Positions 10,200 through 20,011 are shown, numbered from the stretch's first letter. The stretch is DNA of 64,000 nt from Sinosporangium siamense (GCF_016863435.1 NZ_BOOW01000012.1:1-64000); one strand, 5' to 3'. Translations and numbers: made by a program. Notes: generated from the sequence alone by a model not told the origin.

Positions 10200-10858
10200 G
10201 AGCCGCCTGCCTCGGTTTTTTCGGTCTTTTCGATGAAGCGCACGCGCATGCCGGGCCGCAGCAGAGACGGCGGGTCGGCCGAGGTGTCCCACACCGCGGT
10301 CGACGTGCGCCCGAGGAGATGCCAGCCCCCCGGGGAGGCCGACGGGTAGACGGCGGAGTAGGGCCCCGCCACGGCCACCGAGCCGGCGGGCACCGACGTG
10401 CGGGGCGTGGTCAGGCGTGGAACATGCAGGACGGGGTCGAGACCGGTCAGATAGGCGAATCCCGGTGCGAAGCCCAGCCACCCCACGAGGAACTCGCTCC
10501 CTGTGTGGCGGGCTACCACCTCCGCCGCGGAGAGACCCGTGAGAGCGGCGACCCCGGCCAGGTCGGCTCCGCCGTACTCGACCGGGATGGTCACCACCGG
10601 GTGATCGCCCTCCGCCAGTCCCCCCGGCACGTGAGCCGCCGCGTTGAGCGCCGCCAGACGCGCCGCGAGCCGGTCCACGGCGTCGCACGCGGCTCCGTAG
10701 GCGACGACAAGCACCGTTTCCGGCCCCGGGACGATCTCGGTGACCCCCGGGGGGCGATCGGCCCTCAGCGCCGCGTCCAGCCGATGCGAGGCGGCCAGGT
10801 CCCCCGTCTCCACCAACACCCCGAACTCCCCGGCACGCCGCACACCCGCCTCGGTCAT
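10196..10858 (-). CDS. pxpB: 5-oxoprolinase subunit B (KipI family)
   Basis: This is the partner of PxpC in the ATP-dependent 5-oxoprolinase. The 220-residue length fits the KipI/AHS1 family. Recognisable blocks are VPVEYGGADLAGVAALTGLS, HTGSEFLVGWLGFAPGFAYL and VAGPYSAVYPSASPGGWHLL with the closing GRT. The stop overlaps the pxpC start. It lies 208 bp downstream of pxpA, an unusually large gap for this operon, filled by degenerate repeats that resemble the 3' end of pxpA. Whether transcription continues from pxpA through that gap is not visible from the sequence. Confidence 0.93.
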   Translation of the reverse strand: MTEAGVRRAGEFGVLVETGDLAASHRLDAALRADRPPGVTEIVPGPETVLVVAYGAACDAVDRLAARLAALNAAAHVPGGLAEGDHPVVTIPVEYGGADLAGVAALTGLSAAEVVARHTGSEFLVGWLGFAPGFAYLTGLDPVLHVPRLTTPRTSVPAGSVAVAGPYSAVYPSASPGGWHLLGRTSTAVWDTSADPPSLLRPGMRVRFIEKTEKTEAGGS

Positions 10859-10921
10859 GTGCGCACACCCAGGGGTGGGTCGTTCGTATCTCTCATCGGA
10901 GCGTGGGCACTCAGGCGCGTG

Positions 10922-11076
10922 ACATGTCGGTCATGTTGGCATGGGGTGCTCATGGCGCCTGGCCGGTCCGTTTGACGGGTGCCCGCATGAACTCCGGAAC
11001 GGCGCCGCCGACGCGGGTGGGCTGCACGGCGGGGCCTCGTGTCGGGCATGTCCGTTCGGCGGGTGCTCACGTGAAC
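10922..11076. repeat. Degenerate ~32-bp direct repeats between pxpA and pxpB
   Basis: Three related segments occur near 10922-10954, 10961-10992 and 11045-11076. The last overlaps the final codons and stop of pxpA. The second and third align over 32 nt with seven mismatches and share TCCGTT...GGGTGC...TGAAC. They look like decayed duplications of the pxpA tail. No terminator-like hairpin was found among them. Confidence 0.5.
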
Positions 11077-11822
11077 GCCATGACCGTCACGCCGGCGCCG
11101 GTGAGGGCGTCGCGCACCGCCCGGGCGAGAGCGACCGCGCCGGGGGTGTCGCCGTGCACGCAGATCGAGCGCGCGCCCACCGCCACCTCGCTTCCGTCCT
11201 CGGCCACCACGACCCCCTCGGCCGCCATGCGTACGGCACGGGCCGCGACCTCGGCCGGATCCGTGACGACAGCACCCGGCCGGCCACGGGGCACAAGGGC
11301 GCCGCCCGAGGTGTAGGCCCGGTCGGCGAACGCCTCGGTGACGGTGGTCACCTGCGCCTCGGCGGCGACCCGGTGAACGGCCGAGTGGGGCAGGGTGAGC
11401 ACCGGAAGCCGGGCGTCGTAGTCGACCACGGCCGCCACCAGCGCCTCGGCCTGCCCGGGGTCTCGGCAGACCCGGTTGTAGAGCGCGCCGTGGGGTTTGA
11501 CGTAGGAGACCCGGCCGCCCATGGCGCGGGCGATGCCGTCGACGGCGGCGATCTGGTAAAGAATCTCCGCGCACAACTCCTCCGGCGGCACCTCCATCTC
11601 GCGCCGCCCGAATCCGGCCAGGTCACGGTAGGACACCTGTGCTCCGATAGCCACCCCGCGATCGACCGCGGCGGCACAGGCGCGCCGGATGGTGAGCGGA
11701 TCACCGGCGTGAAAACCGCAGGCGAGGTTGGCGCTGGTGACGATGTCGAGAAGCGCCTCGTCGTCACCGAGGCGGTAGACGCCGAAACTCTCACCGAGAT
11801 CGGCGTTGAGATCGATCAACAT
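11067..11822 (-). CDS. pxpA: 5-oxoprolinase subunit A (LamB/YcsF family)
   Basis: This 251-residue protein belongs to the LamB/YcsF family and is the third component needed for 5-oxoproline hydrolysis. The N-terminus MLIDLNADLGESFGVYRLGD is the family hallmark. ANLACGFHAGDP, GAQVSYRDLAGFGRREM and VSYVKPHGALYN follow in the expected order, and the C-terminal block has CVHGDTPGAVALA. ATG 11822 gives a full-length protein with no N-terminal extension. It is the first gene of a leftward pxpA-pxpB-pxpC cluster that converges on the peptide importer, consistent with amino-acid recycling. Confidence 0.95.
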   Translation of the reverse strand: MLIDLNADLGESFGVYRLGDDEALLDIVTSANLACGFHAGDPLTIRRACAAAVDRGVAIGAQVSYRDLAGFGRREMEVPPEELCAEILYQIAAVDGIARAMGGRVSYVKPHGALYNRVCRDPGQAEALVAAVVDYDARLPVLTLPHSAVHRVAAEAQVTTVTEAFADRAYTSGGALVPRGRPGAVVTDPAEVAARAVRMAAEGVVVAEDGSEVAVGARSICVHGDTPGAVALARAVRDALTGAGVTVMAFT

Positions 11823-11899
11823 CGTGCCCCTGGGAGACGCACCGGACGGACTTCAACGAGCATGCCCTATCCCCCCGGCCTCCCGCGCCCCTAGGGCCC

Positions 11900-12112
11900 G
11901 GCTGGCGTGTCCCACGCCGACGGTGTCCACCTGGGGCCAGGTCACGGCGTCGAGAGTGGGGAACGCGAGGTACTTGGGCATGCGGTTGAGCTTCGCCCCG
12001 ATCGGCTCGCCCCGGCCAGGTCGCCCGTGGCGTGCGGCGGCCAGGTCGCGGCGAACCTCTCGTGCGTCTTACGTCCAGGCGACAGCACTCCGCCCCGGAA
12101 CCGCTGCCGTAC
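11900..12112 (-). pseudogene. Remnant of a dihydrofolate-reductase-family (RibD C-terminal-like) gene
   Basis: Two minus-strand reading frames carry adjoining pieces of one family. Around 12085-12030 one frame reads LSPGRKTHERFAATWPPHAT, matching the GRKTYE.FAA.WP block of YwjB/YyaP-type reductases. From about 12010 another frame reads EPIGAKLNRMPKYLAFPTLD, matching the next block (LN.MPKYV.S.TL). A frameshift between them, a missing N-terminus and loss of the C-terminal half mark it as a pseudogene of about 70 codons. The domain is also present in the intact gene at 49335-50015, but the two are too divergent for recent duplication. Confidence 0.6.
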
Positions 12113-12517
12113 CGCCGGCGTCGCCAAGCAAGACGCCGACCTGCGGCTCGGTTCTCGGTGCTGATATTCGGCCGGTTTCGGGGACGAGGTGGATCCTCGC
12201 CCCTTCTTACCGGGGCCGGCAGGATTCGGACCTGTCTGCTCCCCCCCTTTGGCGGCGCGGGCGCCGGCCGAAGTCGGTCGCGCGGTGCGATCGTTCCTGC
12301 TCTCCGCGCGAGCTGGGGATCCGATGTCGAGGATCAGACGATCACGGAGGCGAAGGAGGCCGCCTTCCCGACGGCACGGCCCGAGTCGCCGAACCGGATC
12401 AGGTACGGCTCGGCCCACGCGCGGGCGGCGCTTCAGTGAGCCGACCGCCTGACGCGCAGCAGCGGAGAGCTTGCCCCGCGCGCGGGCGGCGCTTCACCCG
12501 GTGAAGCGGCGGCGCAT
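12113..12517. other. Intergenic debris with a short palindrome
   Basis: No gene is supported here. GCTTCACC, one base, GGTGAAGC forms a 17-bp inverted repeat around 12491-12507. The 17-nt GCGCGGGCGGCGCTTCA occurs at about 12419 and again at about 12480. A T-arm-like stretch near 12207-12223 lacks the rest of a tRNA. Confidence 0.4.
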
Positions 12518-12778
12518 GGTCTGCCGGGAGGTGCCGAGGGCGGGTGGTGGCCGCGTCGCGGTGGACACGATTGCCGCCAAGGCCGGGGGGCGCGGGTCTG
12601 CCGGGAGGTGCCGGGGGCGGGTGGTGGCCGCGTCGCGGTGGACACGATCGCCGCGAAGGCCGGGGGGCGCGGGTCTGCCGGGAGGTGCCGAGGGCGGGTG
12701 GTGGCCGCGTCGCGGTGGACACGATTGCCGCCAAGGTCAGGCGGCGCCGGTCTGCTGCCGTGTCGGCGAGGGCGCGGC
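12518..12778. repeat. Minisatellite: 77-bp tandem repeat, three full copies plus a partial fourth
   Basis: Copies start at 12518, 12595 and 12672, each opening with GGTCTGCCGGGAGGTGCC. They are nearly identical, and a degenerate fourth begins at 12749. The 77-bp period is not a multiple of three, so it is not a protein repeat. The array lies just beyond the 3' end of the leftward gene at 12893-14500. There are no spacers of unique sequence and no cas genes, so it is not a CRISPR array. Confidence 0.9.
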
Positions 12779-12892
12779 GCCGCCCGCCGGGGCAACTCCC
12801 GTAACCCATTTGGGAACCGGGCGGTCTTCGAAGGTCGTCACAAGCGGCTCGAAGACCCGGCACCACATGAGGCAGGGGATTGGACCCGGAGG

Positions 12893-14500
12893 TTAGAAAG
12901 GGGGTTCGTCTGGGATGTCGGCGATGTCGTCGAGGGCGCCGGCGAGTTCGTCGGGGTGGTCGCCGATGCGTTCGGCGATCTCGATGAGGACGTGGAGGAC
13001 GTCGTGCCGGTCGTGGCCGAGGTCGAGGAGGCGCTGGGCGGCCTCCCACATCTCGGGTGGGTCGCCCTCCCACAGGCGGGCCGCGATCTCCTCGTGCCAG
13101 GCCAGGTGTTCCTCGTAGTCGGGGCGGTCCACCTCGCCCGCGTGGTCGAGTTCGAGCAGGACCCGGCGGTCGGCGTCGTCGGCGGGGTTGAGGCGGTCGA
13201 GCTCGACGCCGCCGTGGGTGCCCTCCAGGAGGGGGAAGGCGAACACCCGGCGGGCCAGGGCCGACAGGTCGCCGTCGGGTAGCAGGCGCTCAACCAGGGC
13301 ACGGTCGAGGCCGAAGGTCGTGGGGTCGCGATAGGCGTCGGAGAACCTCGCGGTGGCCTCCCACACCGAGTCGAGGGTGGCGCGCAGCCCGGCCTCGGGC
13401 AGGCCCATGCGCGCGCCGGCGAACCGCACCCAGGCGGCCAGCACGTGCGGCATGGCCTCCTGCTCCGCGGGGCTGAGCATGACCTTGCGGGGCAGCCAGG
13501 TGAGCAGGAAGGTCTCGCACTTGGTGGGGCTGACCCGCAGGGGGCGGCTGAAGTCCTGGTCGCAGCCGTAGTCGATGATGTGGTCGGCGCAGCGGGAGGC
13601 CGCCGAGGGGTCCGACAGGTGCTCGGCGGCGTCGGAGGCGAGGAACTCCGCGGCCAGCATGGCGCGGCGGTCGCGGCTGTAGGGGGCCTCGCTGTGGAGC
13701 GGAGCGGGGCGTTTGCGGCCGGGGGGCAGGGCTTTGAGGCGGGCCCGGGCGAACGCGTGGTAGGCGCCGTAGCTGTCGCTGACCGGCGGCGGGGTTCTTC
13801 GGTCGGCGGGGTCCCGGGTGGCCTTCATCGCCGATTCCAGGAGCGCGCGGGCCTGGTCGGGGTCGACCTCCTCGAAGCGCAGCATCTCGCTCGCCTCGGC
13901 CTCGGCGCGGGCCTGCTCCAGCAGTTTGTCCACCTGGGAGGAGACCCAGGAGTCGCGGGCCATGCCGCGCATGTTGTAGTCGACCACCAGGACCAGCGCG
14001 TGGCGGTCCTCGATGGGGGAGGCGCGGCGCGGGCGGGGCGCGCCCTCGAGGTGCTCGGTGCGGTAGGCGAACGTGCAGACCACGGTGTCCTGGTCGCCGT
14101 AGGCGTCCCTCGACACGAAGCAGCCGGTCTGCTTGACGGCGCCGACGCGCTCGGCCCAGCTCGGGCGGGCGACGCCCGACTCCATGAGCGCGAGCGCGGC
14201 GCCCTCGGACTTGGCGCCCTGGCGGGCGGTGCCGAGGTAGGCCATGGCGATCAGCAGGGTCAGCGCGGCGGGCGTGCCCGCTTTGGCGGCGTAGTCGACG
14301 AGGCCCTCACCGAGCACCTGTTCCACGTCGCCGCCGCGCAGCCGGCGGCCCCACCAGGCGCCGATCATGTCGGAGACCATCAGCTCGGCGTCGAGAGGAC
14401 TCCTGACGGCGAGTAGCTCTCGCGCCGCGACCAGCATCTCCGCGAACACGTCGTCCGGTGGCTGATTGTCCCGTGGATCTCGGTGTTGTCGGCGGCTCAC
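12893..14500 (-). CDS. Conserved uncharacterised protein with DUF1841-like C-terminus
   Basis: This soluble, acidic protein of about 535 residues has no signal peptide or membrane segment. I start it at GTG 14500 (SRRQHRDPRDNQPPDD), preceded by an AGAAGG-type site; ATG codons at 14518 and 14545 are in-frame alternatives. The last ~60 residues (HLAWHEEIAARLWEGDPPEM, then WEAAQRLLDLGHDRHDVLHV) resemble the DUF1841 helical module, recognisable by the DPPE and G.DRHEVLH motifs. The middle has an ordered hydrophobic core but no motif I recognise, and no catalytic signature. It is transcribed alone, convergent with nothing nearby, and followed by the 77-bp repeat array. Function unknown. Confidence 0.8.
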   Translation of the reverse strand: MSRRQHRDPRDNQPPDDVFAEMLVAARELLAVRSPLDAELMVSDMIGAWWGRRLRGGDVEQVLGEGLVDYAAKAGTPAALTLLIAMAYLGTARQGAKSEGAALALMESGVARPSWAERVGAVKQTGCFVSRDAYGDQDTVVCTFAYRTEHLEGAPRPRRASPIEDRHALVLVVDYNMRGMARDSWVSSQVDKLLEQARAEAEASEMLRFEEVDPDQARALLESAMKATRDPADRRTPPPVSDSYGAYHAFARARLKALPPGRKRPAPLHSEAPYSRDRRAMLAAEFLASDAAEHLSDPSAASRCADHIIDYGCDQDFSRPLRVSPTKCETFLLTWLPRKVMLSPAEQEAMPHVLAAWVRFAGARMGLPEAGLRATLDSVWEATARFSDAYRDPTTFGLDRALVERLLPDGDLSALARRVFAFPLLEGTHGGVELDRLNPADDADRRVLLELDHAGEVDRPDYEEHLAWHEEIAARLWEGDPPEMWEAAQRLLDLGHDRHDVLHVLIEIAERIGDHPDELAGALDDIADIPDEPPF

Positions 14501-14578
14501 ACCCCAACCTTCTCGCATTTCCGTTCCTGGGGCACGTCGGGCCAAACGGTGCGTAGGAGGCGGCCCGGTACCCCGATG

Positions 14579-14821
14579 TTATCGGGGAGTGCGGGGCGGC
14601 GGAGCGGAGTTCACGAGCGCGAGCAAATGCTCGCGGGCGATTCGTTCGATGACGTCCGGCGTGGCGCGCACGCCGAGATGCCGGGCACAGGCGCTGACGT
14701 CCATGACGTACCTGGCGACCGTGGCCCCAGGGATCGTCAGGAACTCGGCGGACAGGCGCGCGCTCACCGATTCGTGGAGCGAGGTGGCGCCACCGGTGCT
14801 GCGTGTGGCGAGACCGTGCAT
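14579..14821 (-). CDS. Small three-helix-bundle dimerisation-domain-like protein
   Basis: This 80-residue protein is helical throughout. The segment SVSARLSAEFLTIPGATVAR, then a stretch with YVMDVSACARHLGV and PDVIERIAREHLLALV, matches the pattern of a short actinobacterial family described as a three-helix bundle dimerisation domain. Such proteins often act as small dimeric partners; no enzymatic residue is evident. ATG 14821 is preceded by GGGAGGAA, though the spacing is long. The frame is open further upstream, but that part lacks codon bias. A TTGACA lies about 110 bp upstream on the same strand and may belong to its promoter. It precedes the 535-residue gene by 78 bp on the same strand. 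Confidence 0.6.
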   Translation of the reverse strand: MHGLATRSTGGATSLHESVSARLSAEFLTIPGATVARYVMDVSACARHLGVRATPDVIERIAREHLLALVNSAPPPRTPR

Positions 14822-15118
14822 GTCTGTCGCATTCCTCCCGAGGATCGGGTGAAAACCCCGTATGGACACATGGGGGGCTTGCGTTCCCATTCCATTACTT
14901 CTCAGGTTTATGTCAAGGCGTGGACGGTCATGTGAACTTTTTTTGACGGTACGGTAGCCAGATTTGTGCTTTGCCGTCACGTAAGGGCGGTTTGTCCATG
15001 TTTTAGATCTATCGAGGTCGGATGGGCATTTGTGACAAATGTTGTCTACGCGCCGTGAGACATTGGGGGAACACGTCGATGCCGGATCCGGCGCGGGGCG
15101 CTGTGGGAAGCTGGACGC

Positions 15119-15688
15119 ATGCGAATCCAGCTCACCCAGGAGGCGCGCGCCGACGAGCTCCTGACCCGCGACCCCTTCGCGCTGCTCGTGGGCATGCTGC
15201 TTGACCAGCAGGTTCCCATGGAGTGGGCCTTTACGGGGCCGCGCACCATCGCCGACCGGATGGGCGGCGAGTTGAGCGCGGAGGCGATAGCCGAGAGCGA
15301 TCCCGAGGCTTTTGCGGGGCTGCTCTCCGCAAAACCCGCCGTGCATCGCTATCCGGGTTCGATGGCCAAACGTGTTCAGCAACTAGCTGCCTACCTCGTC
15401 GAGCACTACGATGGCTCGGCAGAGGCCCTGTGGCGGGACGCCCGCGACGGAGATGAACTGCTGCGGCGGCTTATGGATCTGCCCGGGTTCGGCAAGCAGA
15501 AGGCGCAGATCTTCCTGGCACTGCTCGGCAAGCAGCGGGAGGTGAGACCGCCGGGATGGCGTGAGGCGGCCGGGCCATATGGCGAGGATGCGGTTTTCCG
15601 CTCGGTTGCCGACGTGGTCGACGGCGACAGCCTCGCCAAGGTGAGGACCGCGAAACAAGAGGCCAAGAGGGCGGCGAAGAGGAAGTAG
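15119..15688 (+). CDS. HhH-GPD family base-excision DNA repair protein
   Basis: This 189-residue protein is of the small actinobacterial HhH-GPD-type glycosylase family, predicted to remove damaged bases from DNA. FALLVGMLLDQQVPMEWAF is the conserved N-terminal block. The helix-hairpin-helix is seen as LMDLPGFGKQKAQIFLALLG near residues 117-136. The C-terminus is lysine/arginine-rich (KQEAKRAAKRK), suited to DNA binding. A tyrosine in VHRYPGSM and aspartates in the third quarter are candidates for catalysis, but I cannot fix the active residue. It is a single gene, with a 195-bp gap before the phosphatase gene. Confidence 0.9.
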   Translation: MRIQLTQEARADELLTRDPFALLVGMLLDQQVPMEWAFTGPRTIADRMGGELSAEAIAESDPEAFAGLLSAKPAVHRYPGSMAKRVQQLAAYLVEHYDGSAEALWRDARDGDELLRRLMDLPGFGKQKAQIFLALLGKQREVRPPGWREAAGPYGEDAVFRSVADVVDGDSLAKVRTAKQEAKRAAKRK

Positions 15689-15883
15689 CCTGATCTTGCT
15701 GCGGACGGCGGAGCATTTTTGACAGGATGCGTTGACCGCATCGTGGCCGGGGCTTCCGTCCGCGCATGCCCATCGCCGATGATGTAGGGCAGGATCCGGT
15801 CAACCCGGAGCCGCGCAAAGCCGAATCACAGTTATGGAGATGTGCCTCGTGGGAGACCCTGGCACGCGACGGAGGTGCCGACC

Positions 15884-17980
15884 ATGAGCGCCGAAACCTC
15901 CGTGCCCCGTCCCCGGGAGTCGGGTGTGGACATCTCAGACTCCGGCCTGTTCCAAGGCCTGATGTCAGAGGCGACCTTCGCCTTCGCGTTCTTCGACCCC
16001 TCGGGCCACTTCCAGCGGGCCAACCAGCTCTTCGGCGAGGTGGTCGGGGTTCCGGCGGAGAGGCTGATCGGGCAGATGCCCGGAGACGTGCTGGCCGCCG
16101 ACCTGACCGCCCTCATCGAGGGCTCGGTCCGCGCGGTGGCCGACGGCAACGACCCCGTGACCGACGGCAGGGTGCGAGTGCGCCTGTCCGACGGCGAGAC
16201 CAGGCACTGGTCGCTCTCGTTTGCCCCCGTCCACGACGACGACCAGGTGCTGCGCGCCGTCGCCCTGGTCGGTGTCGACGTCACCGAGGGCCGCCAGGTC
16301 GAAGAGGATCTCCGCCGCAGCGAGGAGCGCTATCGCTCGCTCGTCGAGGCCCAGTCGCAGCTCGTCTGGATCACCTCGCCCACCGGCGCCGTGATCGAGG
16401 ACGCGCCGCAGTGGCGCGCCATCACCGGCCAGGGGCTGGAGGAATACCTCGCCCACGGCTGGCTGGAGGCCGTCCACCCCGACGACCGCGCCCACACCGA
16501 GGAGGCGTGGCGCGACGCCCTGCGGGGCCGCACGATGTTCGAGTGGAATTACCGCGTCCGCACCCGGGCGAGCGGCTATCGCCATTTCGAGGTCCGCGCG
16601 GTCCCGATCATCCGCCACGGCCGCGTCGTGGAGTGGGTGGGGGCCAACACCGACGTCACGCCTCAGCGTGAGGCCGAGGAGATGCGCGGGCGCCTCACCG
16701 ACCAGCTGGGCGCGGCGGCGCTGCGCACGGCGCGCCTCCAGGGCGCCACGGCGATGCTGGCCGAGGCGCTCACTGTGGAGCAGGTAGTCCAGGTCATCAT
16801 CGACGTGGGACGCACGGCCCTGGCCGCCGACCGTTCGTCGGTGGCCCTGCTCGACCCCGACCGCGCCGCGCTGAAACTGATCAACAGCGGCGGTTTCCCC
16901 GACGTGCTGCCGGGCGCGCCGAGCGACGATCTTCCGCTGACGCACTCCAGCGTGCTCACGATGGCGGTCAACAGCCGCCGGCCGGTCTTCGCCGAGTCTC
17001 CCGAGAGCCTGCGCGCCCAGCTGATCGACGCCGGGGGCGAGGAGGACGTGATCGAGGGCTTCCTCAATCACTCCGACGAGCGCGCGTGGGTCGGTCTGCC
17101 ACTCCTGGCGGCGGGCCGGGCCCTTGGCGCCCTCAGGTTCTCGTTCACGCGCCCGCAGAAGATCTCTCAGGAGGACGGCGTCTTCCTGGAGGCCCTGGCC
17201 GGGCAGTGCGCGCTCGCGGTCGAGCGGGCCACGCTCTTCGAGCGTGAGCATCGCACCGCCGAGACGCTCCAGCGCAGCCTGCTGCCCGACCGCCTGCCGG
17301 TGGTGCGGGGGCTCGTGCTGGCCCAGAGGTTCCGATCCGGCAGCCGCCACGTCCAGGTGGGCGGCGACTGGTATGACGCCTTCGTGCTGCAGGACGGGCG
17401 TGTCGCGGCCGTCGTGGGCGACGTCATGGGCAAGGGCGTGAAGGCCGCCGCGGGCATGGGCCGCATCCGCAACGCGATGCGCGCCCTCGCGCTGACCAAT
17501 CCGCCGCCCGCGGCCGTGCTGACGGGGCTGGACCGCGTCTTTGAGGCCACGGAGGAGGAAGAGCAGGTCACGACGCTGGCCTACATGGTGGTCGAGCCGA
17601 GCACGGGTGAGGGCACCCTCGCCCTGGCGGGCCATCCGCCGCCCCTGCTGGTCTCCCCGCAGGGCGCGCCGCTGCTCTGCGACGCCGAGCCGGGCACGCC
17701 GCTGGGGTGGGCCACGAGCCGCCGGCAGTTCCGATTCTGTGTCCCGCCGGGGCATACCGCCGTACTCTACTCCGACGGTCTGGTGGAGAACCGCAAACGA
17801 GGACTCGATGCCGGACTCGCGGAGCTATGCTCGGTTGTGACTGAAGCTCCATCTGAGGTCGTGGGGAGTCCTCACATGTTGCTCGATTTCCTGGTGGATC
17901 GGATGTTGGCTGGCTATGAACAGGATGACGATGTGACTGTACTGGCGATTCACGTCCCCCCGGCCACGAAGAGTGACTGA
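15884..17980 (+). CDS. PAS-PAS-GAF-SpoIIE (PP2C) phosphatase regulator
   Basis: This cytoplasmic sensor-phosphatase of 698 residues is likely to act in partner-switching control of sigma factors, dephosphorylating an anti-sigma antagonist. Order: PAS about 20-135, second PAS about 145-260 ([21 protein letters not shown]), GAF about 285-440, then a SpoIIE/PP2C domain about 465-690. The PP2C metal site is visible in [12 protein letters not shown] and VGDVMGKG, with a later [11 protein letters not shown] 15884 follows GGAGG by 8 bases; the frame is open 14 codons further. No membrane segments. It is followed, 242 bp later, by the principal sigma factor, but RsbW/RsbV-like partners are not adjacent. 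An RsbW-like ATPase lies at 55.1 kb in a different context. Confidence 0.93.
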   Translation: MSAETSVPRPRESGVDISDSGLFQGLMSEATFAFAFFDPSGHFQRANQLFGEVVGVPAERLIGQMPGDVLAADLTALIEGSVRAVADGNDPVTDGRVRVRLSDGETRHWSLSFAPVHDDDQVLRAVALVGVDVTEGRQVEEDLRRSEERYRSLVEAQSQLVWITSPTGAVIEDAPQWRAITGQGLEEYLAHGWLEAVHPDDRAHTEEAWRDALRGRTMFEWNYRVRTRASGYRHFEVRAVPIIRHGRVVEWVGANTDVTPQREAEEMRGRLTDQLGAAALRTARLQGATAMLAEALTVEQVVQVIIDVGRTALAADRSSVALLDPDRAALKLINSGGFPDVLPGAPSDDLPLTHSSVLTMAVNSRRPVFAESPESLRAQLIDAGGEEDVIEGFLNHSDERAWVGLPLLAAGRALGALRFSFTRPQKISQEDGVFLEALAGQCALAVERATLFEREHRTAETLQRSLLPDRLPVVRGLVLAQRFRSGSRHVQVGGDWYDAFVLQDGRVAAVVGDVMGKGVKAAAGMGRIRNAMRALALTNPPPAAVLTGLDRVFEATEEEEQVTTLAYMVVEPSTGEGTLALAGHPPPLLVSPQGAPLLCDAEPGTPLGWATSRRQFRFCVPPGHTAVLYSDGLVENRKRGLDAGLAELCSVVTEAPSEVVGSPHMLLDFLVDRMLAGYEQDDDVTVLAIHVPPATKSD

Positions 17981-18222
17981 ATGAAACAGTCATAACGGTT
18001 GCTTTCGGATATCAGTGCCCCGCTTCCGTACGCACTACTCTCTCGGTCGGCCTAGGGTGGGAGGGCAACCGCCGGGAGGTGGGCCTGTGGAGTGTGTGTG
18101 TCGTGCCAGAATGCTTGGCATGCACGTCGCGGTCCGCACGGCCACGCCGACTTCAAGAGAGGCATCCGCCCCTAGCGGGCAACTGGGTCCATTGTCGCCA
18201 CGCGTTCGTTCGAGAGGTGTTC

Positions 18223-19926
18223 GTGTCGCCTGCAAGTTCGACTCGCTCGAAGCCATCTGAGCTGAACGAGCCCGTCATTCAGCGACTGCTCGAGCGTGGG
18301 CGCTCGCAGGGTTTCCTCGAGTCCGAGGATGTCCGCAAGGCTTTCGAGGAGGCGGACATCCCCATGTCGCACGCCGCCGCGTTCTTGCGGAGCCTCAGCA
18401 AAGAGGGTGTGACCGTCGTGGTGACCGCCGCGGACTCCGCAGCGGCCCCCAAGAGGTCTCGGGGATCAGCAAAGCGCCGCACAGCCGCTCCCGTCAAGAA
18501 GACCAAGACAGCCGCTGCCGCGGCCAAGGAGCCTCAGCCTGAGACCGTCACCGCGGTCGTCAGTGCCACAGAGCCCGCTCCCGCCGCGCCCAAGAAAGCG
18601 GCCCCCGCCAAGCGCGGCGCCGCGACCGCGGGCAAGAAGCCCGCGGCCAAGGCCAAGTCGGAGGCGGCTTCCGCCCCCGCCGCGCCTGCCGCCGGGGGCT
18701 CCGGCCCCGCCGGCCCCGCGAGGGGCGGCGAGGGCAAGGCCAAGCCCGCCGAGTCCAAGTCAAAGATCGCCGACTCCGGTGAGGACGACGAGGACATCGA
18801 GCTCGATGTCGACGTCGAGCTCGAGGACTTCGACGAGGAGCTGGAGGTCGAGACCGACGAGGTCGAGATCGAAGGCGAAGAGGCCGAAGGCGACGCCGAG
18901 GAGGAGACCGAGGCCAAACCCGACGCCGCGGTCAAGCCGCAGAGCGACGACGAGGTCCTCATCCTCTCCGACGACGATGACGACGCGCCCGTGGCCCAGG
19001 TGGCCGCGGCCGGCGCCACCGCCGACCCGGTCAAGGACTACCTCAAGCAGATCGGCAAGGTCCCGCTGCTCAACGCCGAGCAGGAGGTCGAGCTCGCCAA
19101 GCGCATCGAGGCCGGCCTGTTCGCCGAGGAGCAGCTCGCGGGCGAGAACGAGAAGCTCCCCGTCGACGTCCGCGCCGAGCTGGAGTGGATCGCCGAGGAC
19201 GGCCGCCGGGCGAAGAACCACCTGCTGGAGGCCAACCTCCGCCTGGTGGTCTCCCTCGCCAAGCGTTACACCGGCCGCGGCATGCTCTTCCTGGACCTGA
19301 TCCAGGAGGGCAACCTGGGCCTGATCCGTGCGGTCGAGAAGTTCGACTACACCAAGGGTTACAAGTTCTCGACCTACGCCACGTGGTGGATTCGCCAGGC
19401 GATCACCCGGGCCATGGCCGACCAGGCGCGCACGATCCGCATCCCGGTCCACATGGTCGAAGTGATCAACAAGCTGGCCCGGGTGCAGCGGCAGATGCTG
19501 CAGGACCTTGGCCGCGAGCCCACCCCGGAAGAGCTGGCGCGTGAGCTCGACATGACCCCTGAAAAGGTCATCGAGGTTCAAAAATACGGTCGTGAGCCGA
19601 TCTCTCTCCACACCCCGCTTGGTGAGGAGGGCGACAGCGAGTTCGGTGACCTCATCGAGGACTCCGAGGCGATTGTCCCGGCCGACGCCGTCAGCTTCAC
19701 GCTCCTGCAGGAGCAGCTCCACTCCGTGCTCGACACGCTGTCCGAGCGTGAGGCCGGGGTGGTGTCCATGAGGTTCGGCCTTACCGACGGCCAGCCGAAG
19801 ACACTCGACGAGATCGGCAAGGTCTACGGGGTGACGCGTGAGCGCATCCGGCAGATCGAGTCGAAGACGATGTCCAAGCTGCGCCACCCGTCGCGTTCTC
19901 AGGTGCTGAGGGACTACCTCGACTGA
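18223..19926 (+). CDS. sigA: Principal RNA polymerase sigma factor (SigA/HrdB type)
   Basis: This is the housekeeping sigma-70, 567 residues. A long low-complexity N-terminal half, first Ala/Lys/Pro-rich and then strongly acidic (runs of Asp/Glu at about 185-260), stands in for region 1.1. [20 protein letters not shown] marks region 1.2. Regions 2.1-2.4 follow ([20 protein letters not shown] is the -10-recognition core), then region 3 and the region 4 helix-turn-helix ([20 protein letters not shown]) ending [13 protein letters not shown] 18223 is chosen for its GAGAGG site five bases upstream and because upstream codons look non-coding. A strong terminator follows at 19954. Confidence 0.97.
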   Translation: MSPASSTRSKPSELNEPVIQRLLERGRSQGFLESEDVRKAFEEADIPMSHAAAFLRSLSKEGVTVVVTAADSAAAPKRSRGSAKRRTAAPVKKTKTAAAAAKEPQPETVTAVVSATEPAPAAPKKAAPAKRGAATAGKKPAAKAKSEAASAPAAPAAGGSGPAGPARGGEGKAKPAESKSKIADSGEDDEDIELDVDVELEDFDEELEVETDEVEIEGEEAEGDAEEETEAKPDAAVKPQSDDEVLILSDDDDDAPVAQVAAAGATADPVKDYLKQIGKVPLLNAEQEVELAKRIEAGLFAEEQLAGENEKLPVDVRAELEWIAEDGRRAKNHLLEANLRLVVSLAKRYTGRGMLFLDLIQEGNLGLIRAVEKFDYTKGYKFSTYATWWIRQAITRAMADQARTIRIPVHMVEVINKLARVQRQMLQDLGREPTPEELARELDMTPEKVIEVQKYGREPISLHTPLGEEGDSEFGDLIEDSEAIVPADAVSFTLLQEQLHSVLDTLSEREAGVVSMRFGLTDGQPKTLDEIGKVYGVTRERIRQIESKTMSKLRHPSRSQVLRDYLD

Positions 19927-19953
19927 TTCAAAGTTGAGCAAGCATTGATTGGG

Positions 19954-19987
19954 AGGCCCCGGATCCGCGTTTGGCGGGCCGGGGCCT
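19954..19987 (+). terminator. Rho-independent terminator after sigA
   Basis: AGGCCCCGG and CCGGGGCCT form a perfect 9-bp stem separated by 16 bases, followed by TTTCC. It lies 27 bp after the sigA stop and just before the convergent NACHT gene's end, so it may serve both. Confidence 0.85.
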
Positions 19988-20011
19988 TTCCGTTCACGCA
20001 GTGTGATCGGC

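Noticed and set aside
12200-12235. tRNA-like T-arm on the minus strand (CAGGTCCGAATCCTG)
   Set aside because: No matching acceptor stem, D-arm or anticodon arm at the right distance; too short to be a tRNA gene.
12518-12778. CRISPR array
   Set aside because: Repeats abut directly without unique spacers, the period is 77 bp and no cas genes are near.
14822-15382. Upstream extension of the three-helix protein to 267 residues
   Set aside because: The extra part overlaps the repair gene antisense, has no coding bias and lies before a good ribosome-binding site.
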